A DNA stretch of 64,000 bases from Phenylobacterium sp. LH3H17 (GTDB lineage: Bacteria; Pseudomonadota; Alphaproteobacteria; Caulobacterales; Caulobacteraceae). The DNA is taken from NCBI RefSeq assembly GCF_024298925.1, contig NZ_CP101283.1, forward strand, positions 3,167,001 through 3,231,000, read 5' to 3'. Each line of letters opens with the position of its first letter. Position 1 is the stretch's first letter. The notes beneath the pieces are model-generated. The model was not told the origin of the DNA. It saw only the letters and a list, made by a program, of their open reading frames with translations, and ran no database searches. Position numbers and translations under genes: made by a program. Below are positions 16,084 through 22,983 of this stretch, in pieces.

Positions 16084-16338
16084 ATGAGCGACACGCCCCC
16101 CGACCGCCTCTCGGTCAATCCGAACAGCCCCTATCATGACGCCGCGGCTCTCGAACGCGGAGTCGGCGTCGTCTTCAAGGGCGTCGAGAAGACCAATGTC
16201 GACGAATATTGCGTCAGCGAAGGCTGGGTCCGCCTCAGCGTCGGCAAGACCGTCGATCGCAAGGGCAACGCCATGACCGTGAAGCTGCAGGGCGACGTCG
16301 CCCCCTACTTCCAGGACATCGCCGCGGTCAAAGAATAG
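16084..16338 (+). CDS. DUF3297 family protein
   Basis: The 84-residue soluble protein matches DUF3297, with its signature start DTPPDRLSVNPNSPYHD and the conserved core VDEYCVSEGWVRLSVGKTVDRKGNAMTVKLQGDVAPYF. The family is widespread in proteobacteria and has no assigned function. It lies downstream of the lipoprotein gene on the same strand, separated by the UUCG hairpin, and is followed by repeat copy R4. Confidence 0.88.
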   Translation: MSDTPPDRLSVNPNSPYHDAAALERGVGVVFKGVEKTNVDEYCVSEGWVRLSVGKTVDRKGNAMTVKLQGDVAPYFQDIAAVKE

Positions 16339-16350
16339 CGCCTCGCCCGA

Positions 16351-16496
16351 GATGCTCCCCCTCTGGGGGAGCTGTCGGCGAAGCTGACTGCGGGGGACTT
16401 TGACTCGCTTTCGAGCACTTCAACCCCCTCCGTCTCTCCACGCTTCGCTCCGAGCGCCACCTCGCCCGAATCGCGCTGCGCGCTGGGGGAGGATCT
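16351..16496 (+). repeat. intergenic palindromic repeat, copy R4 (A then B)
   Basis: Same order and orientation as R1. Module A is slightly diverged (GTCGGCGAAGCTGAC, GCGGGGGACTTTGACTC), and module B includes an extra CGCTTCGCTCCGAGCG palindrome, as in R5-R7. Only featureless sequence separates it from the next gene (16497-16741). Confidence 0.88.
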
Positions 16497-16741
16497 TGGA
16501 GGGTCGGCTCGGTCTCCCTCGCGCCCAGGTCCCCACTCGCCATCGCCGACTCTGGCCGTCACCCGCGCCCAGGCGATGTGGCCTGCGCGGCGCCATCGAG
16601 GCGCCGGCCCGCGCCAAGGGGGTCGTCAAGGGCGGAGATCTGGTGAATATTCCGTAAACGAGGCACGCTGGCTGGCACGACATCTGCGACGCCGCCGCTG
16701 CGTCTTGGCGAGTTGTGTCACAGTGAGAGGCGCGGAACGGA

Positions 16742-17002
16742 ATGGTTGACGTGCTTCTCAACAGCCCTTCGCAGGAACGCCCCGCCGCCTCTGGAGCGGA
16801 ACTTTCGAAACGCGCAGGGATCCTCCTGCTGCGGGCGTCCCCCTGGGTCGTGTTCGGACCGATCACCGGGGTGCTGAGCGAGATGGCTCTGCGATCCCAT
16901 CGCCGCGGCCGGCCCATCCTTGCCGTCAGCTACGTGGTCCTGAACGTCGCCATCCTGCTGGCGATCCCCGCCCTCACGGCCTACCTCGCCTCGCGGCTCT
17001 GA
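16742..17002 (+). CDS. small hypothetical membrane protein
   Basis: This 86-residue protein has two hydrophobic stretches, about 26-44 (GILLLRASPWVVFGPITGV) and 61-83 (LAVSYVVLNVAILLAIPALTAYL), separated by a basic loop MALRSHRRGRP. It would be an inner-membrane hairpin protein. GAGAGG lies 13 bases upstream of ATG 16742. I recognise no family. It precedes cysK by about 90 bases on the same strand, with a short GGCCGC/GCGGCC hairpin in between. Confidence 0.55.
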   Translation: MVDVLLNSPSQERPAASGAELSKRAGILLLRASPWVVFGPITGVLSEMALRSHRRGRPILAVSYVVLNVAILLAIPALTAYLASRL

Positions 17003-17095
17003 ACGCAAAGTCTGGCCGCTCATGAGTTGCGGCCGGCCGATTGACTCAGCGCTTTTCGCGGGCGCTCATTCAGCGCGTTCGAGGAGATCCGCGAT

Positions 17096-18151
17096 ATGGC
17101 CAAGTTTCAGAACATCCTGCAGACGGTGGGAAACACCCCGGTGGTGCGGATCAACCGGCTGGGTCCGTCCCATGTGAACCTCTACGCCAAGGTCGAGGCC
17201 TTCAATCCGCTGGGCTCGGTCAAGGACCGCCTGGCGTTGGGGGTCATCGAAGCCGCGGAGAAGTCCGGCGCCCTGAAGCCCGGCCAGACGGTGATCGAGG
17301 CCACCAGCGGCAACACCGGCATCGGCCTTGCGATGGTCTGCGCGCAGAAGGGCTACCCCCTGGTCGTGGTGATGGCCGACAGTTTCAGCGTCGAACGTCG
17401 CAAACTGATGCGCTTCCTGGGGGCCAAGCTGGTGCTCACCCCCGCCGCCCATCGCGGCACCGGCATGGTCGCCAAGGCGGTCGAGCTCGCCGAGAAGCAC
17501 GGCTGGTTCCTGACCCGCCAGTTCGAGAACGAGGCCAATCCCGACACCCACTCTGCCACCACCGCACGCGAGATCATCCGCGACTTCGAAGGCGAGCGCC
17601 TGGACTACTGGGTGACCGGCTACGGCACGGGCGGCACGCTGAAGGGCGTCGGCCGCGTGCTGCGCCAGGAAAGCCCCGAGACCAAGATCGTGGTGTGCGA
17701 ACCGCAGGACGCCCCCTTGCTCGGCAGCGGCGCGCCCCAGGCCCGCAACCCCGACGGCTCGGCGTCCGAGGGCCACCCGGCCTGGAAGCCCCATCCGATG
17801 CAGGGCTGGACCCCGGACTTCATCCCCAAGCTGACCGGAGACGCGGTGGATATGGGCCTGGCCGACATGATCCTGCCCATCGAGATGGCGCAAGCCATGG
17901 GTGGCAGCAAGGACCTGGCGCAGAAGGAAGGCATCTTCGTCGGCATCACCGCCGGCGCCACCCTGGCCGGCGCCCTGCGCGTCGCCCGCGACGCCCCGCA
18001 GGGGGCCAACATCCTGTGCATGCTGCCCGACACCGGCGAGCGCTACCTCTCGACCCCGCTGTTCGCCGACGTCTCCATCGAGATGACCGCCGAGGAACTC
18101 GAAATCGCCCGCTCGTCCCCGATGTTCGCCGACGTCCCCGCGCCGGCCTGA
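17096..18151 (+). CDS. cysK: cysteine synthase (O-acetylserine sulfhydrylase)
   Basis: This 351-residue fold-type-II PLP enzyme makes cysteine from O-acetylserine and sulfide. The PLP lysine is Lys43 in NPLGSVKDR, the substrate loop is ATSGNTGIGLAM at about 69-80, and the phosphate cradle is GTGGTLKGVGR near 180-190. The usual GISSGA near the C terminus is replaced by GITAGATLAG. The protein is about 30 residues longer than typical CysK, with an insertion around 205-225 (GSGAPQARNPDGSASEGHPAW). GAGGAGATCCGCGAT precedes the ATG. Confidence 0.93.
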   Translation: MAKFQNILQTVGNTPVVRINRLGPSHVNLYAKVEAFNPLGSVKDRLALGVIEAAEKSGALKPGQTVIEATSGNTGIGLAMVCAQKGYPLVVVMADSFSVERRKLMRFLGAKLVLTPAAHRGTGMVAKAVELAEKHGWFLTRQFENEANPDTHSATTAREIIRDFEGERLDYWVTGYGTGGTLKGVGRVLRQESPETKIVVCEPQDAPLLGSGAPQARNPDGSASEGHPAWKPHPMQGWTPDFIPKLTGDAVDMGLADMILPIEMAQAMGGSKDLAQKEGIFVGITAGATLAGALRVARDAPQGANILCMLPDTGERYLSTPLFADVSIEMTAEELEIARSSPMFADVPAPA

Positions 18152-18170
18152 GCGGCGGTGGAGAGAGCCC

Positions 18171-18524
18171 CTACAGCTCCATGAAGCTCTCGAACCCGCC
18201 ATAGATCATGCGCTTGCCGTCGAACGGGTTGTCGGCGGGATCGCGCTTCAGGCGCGGGTCGCTCATCACCTTGGCGTTGATCGCGTCGCGCGCTTCGCGC
18301 GAGGGGTAGGTGATCCAGGAGAACACCACGATCTCGTCGTCCTTGGCCTGCACCGCGCGGGGGAACGAGGTCAGTTCGCCTACCGGCACGTCGTCGCCGA
18401 TGCATTCCACATAGGATAGCGCCCCATGCTCCATCCAGACCTCCCCGGCGAGGCGGGCTAGCGCCTTGTAGGCCTGGAGATTGCCCCTCGGGACCGCCAG
18501 GACGAAACCGTCGACATAGGACAT
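18171..18524 (-). CDS. DUF1428 family protein
   Basis: The 117-residue protein matches DUF1428, a dimeric alpha+beta barrel family. It has the opening MSYVDGFVLAVPRGNLQAYKALARLAGEVWMEHGALSYVEC, the centre VVFSWITYPSREARDAINAKVMSDPRL and the end FDGKRMIYGGFESFMEL. No function is known. ATG 18524 has GAGGAG at ideal spacing on the minus strand; the in-frame ATG further up adds an unlikely N-terminal tail. Confidence 0.9.
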   Translation of the reverse strand: MSYVDGFVLAVPRGNLQAYKALARLAGEVWMEHGALSYVECIGDDVPVGELTSFPRAVQAKDDEIVVFSWITYPSREARDAINAKVMSDPRLKRDPADNPFDGKRMIYGGFESFMEL

Positions 18525-18600
18525 CTTGCATCTCCTCATGATCGCTTCGTCCATAGGACGCGCGACGGGAGAGCGTTCCGACAAGGCCGGTGATTCTCGC

Positions 18601-18774
18601 TCAGTGCGGCCCGGCCAGGTGATGCAGGTCGCCCGGCAGGGCCGGAGTGTTCACGTATGGGCCCCACGGCCCCTGGCGCGCCTGCCGCCGCGCCGCGCGC
18701 GCGGCCAGGACGTCCCGCAGCAGTGCGACCCAGCCAAAGGGAACGTCCTTATGCAACCTGCTCAACTCTTCCAT
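18601..18774 (-). CDS. possible small protein, 57 residues
   Basis: ATG 18774 on the minus strand is preceded by GGAG at eight bases and opens MEELSRLHKDVPFGWVALLRDVLAARAARRQARQ, followed by GPWGPYVNTPALPGDLHHLAGPH. The helical basic N-terminal part and the Pro/Gly-rich end look protein-like, and the gene would be divergent from the LysR gene. I recognise no family, and the case rests on the start site and composition only. Confidence 0.4.
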   Translation of the reverse strand: MEELSRLHKDVPFGWVALLRDVLAARAARRQARQGPWGPYVNTPALPGDLHHLAGPH

Positions 18775-18874
18775 CGTCTTTCTCCGGCCACGGTCCTTTC
18801 CGGGCCTGGAGAAGATCGTCTTCGAGCGGCGCCGTGACAAACGGGTCCTCCTGCTCTATGCATTAGGACAGCTT

Positions 18875-19771
18875 ATGTCAGACAGCCTCGCCACCATCCC
18901 GCTCAGCGCCATCCGGGTCTTCGAGGCGGCCGCGCGCCTGAAGAGCTTCACCCGCGCCGCCGAGGAGCTGGGCGTCACCCAGGCGGCGGTGAGCTGGCAG
19001 GTTAAGGCCCTGGAGCGCCGGCTGGACCAGGCCCTCTTCCAGCGCCTGCCGCGCGAGGTCGTGCTGACCCCGGCCGGCGAGCGGCTGGCCCGCGCCGCCG
19101 GCGAGGCGGTCAACCTGCTGCGCGCGGCGCTGGACGATCTCACCGAGACCGGCGAGGGCGTGCTGGCCGTCACCACCATGCAGACCCTGGCCACCCAGTG
19201 GCTGGCGCCGCGGATCGGCGCCTTCCAGGTCGCCCATCCCAAGCTCGCCGTGCGGCTGGAGGCCAGCAGCCGGCTGGTGGACCTGATCCACGAGAACCTG
19301 GATGTGGCGGTGCGCGGCGGCTATGGCGACTGGCCGGGCATCGAGGCCCACTACCTGTTCCCGTCCGAGCAGACGCCCCTCTGCACGCCGCAAATGCGCG
19401 AGAGCCTGGGCGGGCTGGAAAGGCCCGAGGACCTGCTGGCCGCCCCGCGGATCGGCTCGCCGGACGAGTGGGCGACCTGGTTCCACTTCGCCGGGGTGGC
19501 GACGCCCGGACCCAGCGCCCCGCCCCGCTTGATGGCCGACACCCAGACCCTGGAGGTGGCCTCGGCCCTGGCCGGCCAGGGGGTGGCGCTCGGTTCGCCG
19601 ATCCTCTTCCAGACCGAGATCGCCGCTGGGCGGCTGGTGCGCCCGTTCAAGGCCACCATGCCGCTGGGCGGGGGCTATTGGCTGGCCTACCCCAAGGACC
19701 GCCGGCGCTCGGCAAAGATCGTCGCCTTCCGCGATTGGCTGCTGGCCTGCGTCGCCGACCTGCCGGAATAG
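18875..19771 (+). CDS. LysR-family regulator, GcvA-like
   Basis: The 298-residue protein opens LATIPLSAIRVFEAAARLKSFTRAAEELGVTQAAVSWQVKALERRLDQALFQR (helix-turn-helix about 10-65), typical of the GcvA/TrpI branch. Its effector domain includes LAVRLEASSRLVDLIHENLDVAVRGGYGDWPG. The frame is open upstream, but ATG 18875 gives the normal family start. No target gene is obvious; the small minus-strand frame at 18601-18774 is divergent from it. Confidence 0.9.
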   Translation: MSDSLATIPLSAIRVFEAAARLKSFTRAAEELGVTQAAVSWQVKALERRLDQALFQRLPREVVLTPAGERLARAAGEAVNLLRAALDDLTETGEGVLAVTTMQTLATQWLAPRIGAFQVAHPKLAVRLEASSRLVDLIHENLDVAVRGGYGDWPGIEAHYLFPSEQTPLCTPQMRESLGGLERPEDLLAAPRIGSPDEWATWFHFAGVATPGPSAPPRLMADTQTLEVASALAGQGVALGSPILFQTEIAAGRLVRPFKATMPLGGGYWLAYPKDRRRSAKIVAFRDWLLACVADLPE

Positions 19772-19782
19772 GCGGCGCTCGC

Positions 19783-20193
19783 CTAGACCTCCGCGCAGCT
19801 CGCCAGGTTCACCGGGCCCACCTTGGTGCGCGTCCAGGCGTCGCCGACCTTGTTGAATTCCGCGAAGCCGGACTGCGCCCGGTACTCGGCCCGGGCCTCG
19901 TCCCAGCCTTCCCAGCTCATGGCCACGACGATCTTGGTCGTGACACCCTTGGCCTGCTCGGCCGGGGCGATCTCGCGCTCGCCCTTGCAGGCCACCTCGA
20001 AGGCCTGGCAGCCCTTGCCGTCCTTGGCCTTGCACTCGGCGTCCGAGGCCACGATCGAGTCGTGCCAGCCGCGGATCGCCACATCGAGGCCCGCATACTT
20101 GTCCTGCCCGGCGCCGGCGCTCTTGCCGGCCTCTCCGCAACCGCCCAGGGCCAGGAGGCCCGCCGCCACGATCACGGTCGAAAATCTGCTCAC
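19783..20193 (-). CDS. putative lipoprotein
   Basis: The 136-residue precursor has a lipoprotein signal (MSRFSTVIVAAGLLALGGC, lipobox LGGC, Cys19). The mature domain holds four further Cys residues (ECKAKDGKGCQAFEVACKG and a C-terminal ASCAEV), so one or two disulfides are likely. I recognise no named family. It converges with the LysR gene, 11 bases between stops. Confidence 0.68.
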   Translation of the reverse strand: MSRFSTVIVAAGLLALGGCGEAGKSAGAGQDKYAGLDVAIRGWHDSIVASDAECKAKDGKGCQAFEVACKGEREIAPAEQAKGVTTKIVVAMSWEGWDEARAEYRAQSGFAEFNKVGDAWTRTKVGPVNLASCAEV

Positions 20194-20323
20194 GTTCCGC
20201 TCCAGCTGTCGGCCGCGCCCCGCGGTCCGTCCCGCCCATAACGCATAAATGACGGCGAAGGCGTGACGCGGGCCGACTTAATCGTCGCAACCCGCCGATC
20301 GCCTCATCTTGCCGCGGTCGCGC

Positions 20324-20653
20324 CTAAAGCCGCTCGCGCTCTTCCCCGAAGGTGACGGCCGGCGGCTCCGGCTCCCAGCAGACCTCGTACTCCGCCAGCC
20401 AGCCGACCGCGTCCTGCATCGGCTCCGGCGTCAGCCGGCACGTAACCTTGCGGCCGGTCTTGCTGCGGCTGATCAGTCCGGCGTCCGACAGCACGTCCAG
20501 GTGCTTCATGACTGACGGCAGCGACATGGCGAAGGGCGCGGCGAGCTCGGAGACCGACATGCCCTGACGCTGGCGCAGCTGCTTCAGCAGGGCGCGCCGC
20601 GTCGGGTCGGACAAGGCCGCGAAGGTCCGGTCGAGCTTTGAATCGTTAACCAT
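20324..20653 (-). CDS. ArsR-family winged-helix regulator
   Basis: The 109-residue protein is RTFAALSDPTRRALLKQL plus MSLPSVMKHLDVLSDAGLI and SRSKTGRKVTCRL. It is a close relative of the ArsR protein at 4449-4787, sharing most of the recognition-helix region. It lacks metal ligands. Proteins of this subgroup normally pair with an SRPBCC gene, but none is adjacent here, so its target is elsewhere or lost. It opens MVNDSKLD. Confidence 0.86.
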   Translation of the reverse strand: MVNDSKLDRTFAALSDPTRRALLKQLRQRQGMSVSELAAPFAMSLPSVMKHLDVLSDAGLISRSKTGRKVTCRLTPEPMQDAVGWLAEYEVCWEPEPPAVTFGEERERL

Positions 20654-20701
20654 GATCGACGCCTACGCCCCCGCGTGCTGAAGTCAAGCTCGCCCGCCGG
20701 G

Positions 20702-20890
20702 CTAGGGGGCCAACCACGGGTCGCGTTCCTGGCTGTCGTTCTGCGCCAGGATCAGCAGTTGCGGGAAGGCCACCGGCCGTGCGTCCGCCGGGGTCGGCCG
20801 CAGCAGCGCCCCGCCCATCGCCCCCACCGCCGCGGCGACGCAGGCGCCGAAGAGCCAGGGCCTGAGCAGGGTGAATGGGGATTGCGACAT
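20702..20890 (-). CDS. small hypothetical membrane-anchored protein
   Basis: The 62-residue product has one hydrophobic segment (about 8-30, LLRPWLFGACVAAAVGAMGGALL), which could be a signal anchor or cleaved signal peptide, and a short tail ending DSQERDPWLAP. It has no clear ribosome-binding site and no recognised family. It is compatible with codon usage but unproven. Confidence 0.4.
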   Translation of the reverse strand: MSQSPFTLLRPWLFGACVAAAVGAMGGALLRPTPADARPVAFPQLLILAQNDSQERDPWLAP

Positions 20891-20972
20891 GGAAGGGCCT
20901 CGGTGTTCGAAGGCCCCTTAACGACGATCGCGCGACCGGCGTTCCACAACATTCGGATCAATTAGGAAACCC

Positions 20973-21115
20973 AGATCCTCCCGCAGCGCGCAGCGCGGTT
21001 TGGGGGAGGTGGCTCGGAGCGAAGCGGAGAGACGGAGGGGGTTGAAGCGCCCGAAAGCGAGTCAAAGTCCCCCTCAGTCAGCTTCGCTGACAGCTCCCCC
21101 AGGGGGGGAGCATCT
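20973..21115 (-). repeat. intergenic palindromic repeat, tandem copy R5
   Basis: First of three head-to-tail copies in reverse orientation (module B complement, then module A complement). It starts AGATCCTCCCGCAGC and ends GGGAGCATCT. The B module carries the CTCGGAGCGAAGCGGAGAG form. Confidence 0.9.
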
Positions 21116-21150
21116 GGAAGGGCCGCTGTTGCTGAGGCAAGGCGCCGCCC

Positions 21151-21297
21151 AGATCCTCCCCCAGCGCGCAGCGCGGTTTGGGGGAGGTGGCGCTCGGAGC
21201 GAAGCGGAGAGTGACGGAGGGGGTTGAAGCCCGCGAAAGCGAGTCAAAGTCCCCCTCAGTCAGCTTCGCTGACAGCTCCCCCAGAGGGGGAGCATCT
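21151..21297 (-). repeat. intergenic palindromic repeat, tandem copy R6
   Basis: Second tandem copy, beginning 178 bases after R5 starts and nearly identical to it. The spacer before it (GTTGCTGAGGCAAGGCGCCG) is shared, with changes, by the spacer before R7, so the tandem unit includes the spacer. Confidence 0.9.
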
Positions 21298-21342
21298 CGA
21301 GGGACTGGTCAGGGCCACTGTTGCTCAAGCAAGGCGCCGCCC

Positions 21343-21488
21343 AGATCCTCCCCCAGCGCGCAGCGCGGTTTGGGGGAGGTGGCGCTCGGAGCGAAGCGGA
21401 GAGTGACGGAGGGGGTTGAAGCGCCCGAAAGCGAGTCAAACCACCCTCAGTCGGCTTCGCCGACAGCTTCCCCCGATGGGGCGCACTC
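21343..21488 (-). repeat. intergenic palindromic repeat, tandem copy R7
   Basis: Third tandem copy, 192 bases after R6. Its B module is intact, but its A module is diverged (ACCACCCTCAGTCGGCTTCG, then a broken CCCC/GGGG hairpin) and runs to 10 bases before the sigma-factor stop codon. R5-R7 fill nearly all of the 607-base gap 20891-21497. Confidence 0.85.
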
Positions 21489-21497
21489 AGCCGTCAG

Positions 21498-22097
21498 CTA
21501 AGCCGCGCGCGCGCGCGAATAGGTGTCCAGCTGGGCCATGATCGCCGCCATGGCGCCGCTCGGCAGCGCATTGTCGCCGTCGATCTCGCCCTCGGCATAG
21601 ATCAGGGCCAGGCGGTCGCGCGCCCGGCTGACCCGGCTCTTCACCGTGCCCACCGCCACGCCGCTGATCGCGCTGACCTCTTCGTAGGACATGCCCCCAG
21701 CCCCCACCAGGATCAGGGCTTCGCGCATGTCGGCCGGCAGCATGGCCAGGGCCCGGCGCAGCTCGTCGAGCTCCAGGCTGGCGGTCGGGTCGGAAATCGA
21801 GACCAGGGTCCGCTCGGCCACCTCGGGATCCAGCGGCTGCGAGCGCCAGGCGCGGCGCATGTCAGAATAGAACTGGTTGCGCAGGATCATGAAGACCCAG
21901 GCTTTCATATTGGTCCCCATGGTGAAGCTCTTTTCCGACGCCAGGGCCTTGGCCAGCGCGTCCTGCGCCAGGTCGTCGGCATAGGACCGGTCGTTGCAGA
22001 GCGATCGCGCGAAGGCGCGCATGTGGGGAATGAGGCCGATCAGGTCGGTCCGGAAGTCGTTCGTCGGCCCGTCGCACGGCGTCGTGGTCATGGTCAT
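21498..22097 (-). CDS. EcfG-type RNA polymerase sigma factor (general stress response family)
   Basis: This 199-residue ECF sigma factor has region 2 at about 15-85 (DLIGLIPHMRAFARSLCNDRSYADDLAQDALAKAL, then GTNMKAWVFMILRNQFYSDMRR) and region 4 at about 115-170 (LPADMREALILVGAGGMSYEEVSAISGVAVGTVKSRVSRARDRL). These stretches are diagnostic for the EcfG (ECF15) group, which directs the alphaproteobacterial general stress response and is held by NepR until PhyR releases it. No nepR or phyR is nearby, so this is likely a second EcfG paralogue. GGAGGA precedes the ATG, and a candidate EcfG-type promoter lies just upstream. Confidence 0.9.
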   Translation of the reverse strand: MTMTTTPCDGPTNDFRTDLIGLIPHMRAFARSLCNDRSYADDLAQDALAKALASEKSFTMGTNMKAWVFMILRNQFYSDMRRAWRSQPLDPEVAERTLVSISDPTASLELDELRRALAMLPADMREALILVGAGGMSYEEVSAISGVAVGTVKSRVSRARDRLALIYAEGEIDGDNALPSGAMAAIMAQLDTYSRARAA

Positions 22098-22121
22098 TGT
22101 TGGTCCTCCGTACCCACACCA

Positions 22122-22146
22122 ACGCTCCCCGGCGGGAATGGCTCCG
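22122..22146 (-). promoter_or_regulatory. candidate EcfG-type promoter of the sigma gene
   Basis: On the minus strand GGAGC (22146-22142) and CGTT (22125-22122) are 16 bases apart. The known EcfG consensus is GGAAC-N16/17-CGTT, so this is one mismatch away. It ends 24 bases before the start codon, with room for the GGAGGA ribosome site. Autoregulation of ecfG genes is common. Confidence 0.45.
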
Positions 22147-22403
22147 CTTGTTGACCATTATTTTTCGGCGGGCGGCTCGCAGTCTAGAGAGCCGCGTCAG
22201 AGGCCCCGCAGCCTCCAGGGGAAGAGAGTCCGCGGGGCCAATACGCGTCGCGCGTCCCCATTCAATGTCCGTCGGGACGCATCGTTCCCTTCCGGCTCCT
22301 GGACTGTGAAGCGGTGGGGCGCCGATGAAATTCGTGATCACGCGCCCGTGAAACCAATCCGGTGAAGCTGCGTTGATGCCTGGCAAGCTGGAAGGGAAGA
22401 CAC

Positions 22404-22649
22404 ATGAAAAAGACCATCCTCGCCGTCGCCGCCCTGTTCGCCTTCACCGGCCTCGCCGCCTGCGAAAGCCAGGCCGACAAGGCCGCCGAAGCCAAGGCCG
22501 ACTCCCTGGAGGCCCAGGCCGCCGCCACCCCGAACGAAGCTCAGGAAAAGGCCCTCAACGAGAAGGCCGACATCATCGAGCAACAGGCTGGCAACGCCGA
22601 CGGCGGCGCGACCACTCAAAACACCCCGACGACCGATCCGGCCAAATAG
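22404..22649 (+). CDS. small Ala/Lys/Glu-rich lipoprotein
   Basis: The 81-residue precursor has a lipoprotein signal peptide MKKTILAVAALFAFTGLAAC (lipobox LAAC, Cys20). A charged helical mature part (SQADKAAEAKADSLEAQAA, NEKADIIEQQAGNADGG) and a Thr/Pro-rich end follow. It resembles the lipoprotein at 15710-16000 in signal and repeat style, so the two are probably paralogues. GAAGGGAAG lies upstream of the ATG, and a strong terminator follows. It is divergent from the sigma gene. Confidence 0.78.
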   Translation: MKKTILAVAALFAFTGLAACESQADKAAEAKADSLEAQAAATPNEAQEKALNEKADIIEQQAGNADGGATTQNTPTTDPAK

Positions 22650-22666
22650 GCCTGGTCAATAGAATA

Positions 22667-22699
22667 GGCCCCGTCGTCTCCGGACGACGGGGCCTTTTT
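22667..22699 (+). terminator. Rho-independent terminator of the lipoprotein gene
   Basis: GGCCCCGTCGTC and GACGACGGGGCC form a perfect 12-bp stem with a TCCG tetraloop, directly followed by TTTTT. It starts 17 bases after the lipoprotein stop. Confidence 0.92.
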
Positions 22700-22717
22700 C
22701 ATGCGCCGGACACGCAT

Positions 22718-22742
22718 GGAACCATGCGCCAAGGTAGAGGTT
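22718..22742 (+). promoter_or_regulatory. candidate EcfG-type promoter before the small membrane gene
   Basis: GGAAC at 22718-22722 and GGTT at 22739-22742 are 16 bases apart, one mismatch from GGAAC-N16-CGTT. It ends only 8 bases before ATG 22751, so the transcript would be leaderless or nearly so; this weakens the call. Confidence 0.33.
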
Positions 22743-22750
22743 AGGTACTC

Positions 22751-22912
22751 ATGTCCATACTCATCCTGATCCTCATCGTCGTCGTCGTCCTGGCCCTGGC
22801 CCTATACGCGGTCCGGATGATGCCCATCCCCTCGCCGCTGAACTGGATCATCCAGGTGATCCTGGTGGTCATCGCCATCTTCGTCATCGGACAGCGTGCC
22901 GGCCTGTTCTAG
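22751..22912 (+). CDS. 53-residue two-helix membrane protein
   Basis: ATG 22751 opens MSILILILIVVVVLALALYA, a first membrane helix (about 2-20). A short loop RMMPIPSPLN follows, then a second helix WIIQVILVVIAIFVIGQRAG (about 32-51), ending LF. The even hydrophobic pattern, typical codon use and position after a terminator support a real gene. I do not recognise a named family. It stands between a strong terminator and a hairpin shared with the convergent DUF3597 gene. Confidence 0.65.
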   Translation: MSILILILIVVVVLALALYAVRMMPIPSPLNWIIQVILVVIAIFVIGQRAGLF

Positions 22913-22952
22913 GGCTAGTCGGCCGCCCGCCTCACCTGCCATGACCCTCGAC

Positions 22953-22972
22953 GCCGCGCCCCAGGGCGCGGC
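22953..22972. terminator. GC hairpin between convergent genes
   Basis: GCCGCGCCC and GGGCGCGGC can form a stem of 8-9 bp with a minimal loop, 41 bases after the small membrane gene and 12 bases after the DUF3597 stop on the other strand. It has no T run, so its terminator strength is doubtful. Confidence 0.35.
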
Positions 22973-22983
22973 TCGGCGGGTTC

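Noticed and set aside
17014..17034. GGCCGC/GCGGCC hairpin before cysK as an attenuator
   Set aside because: Only 6 bp with a 9-base loop and no T run. Such short GC stems are expected by chance here.
20973..21488. Tandem repeats considered as a CRISPR array
   Set aside because: Units are about 180-190 bases, with paralogous rather than unique spacers, and single copies of the same element occur elsewhere. No cas gene is present.
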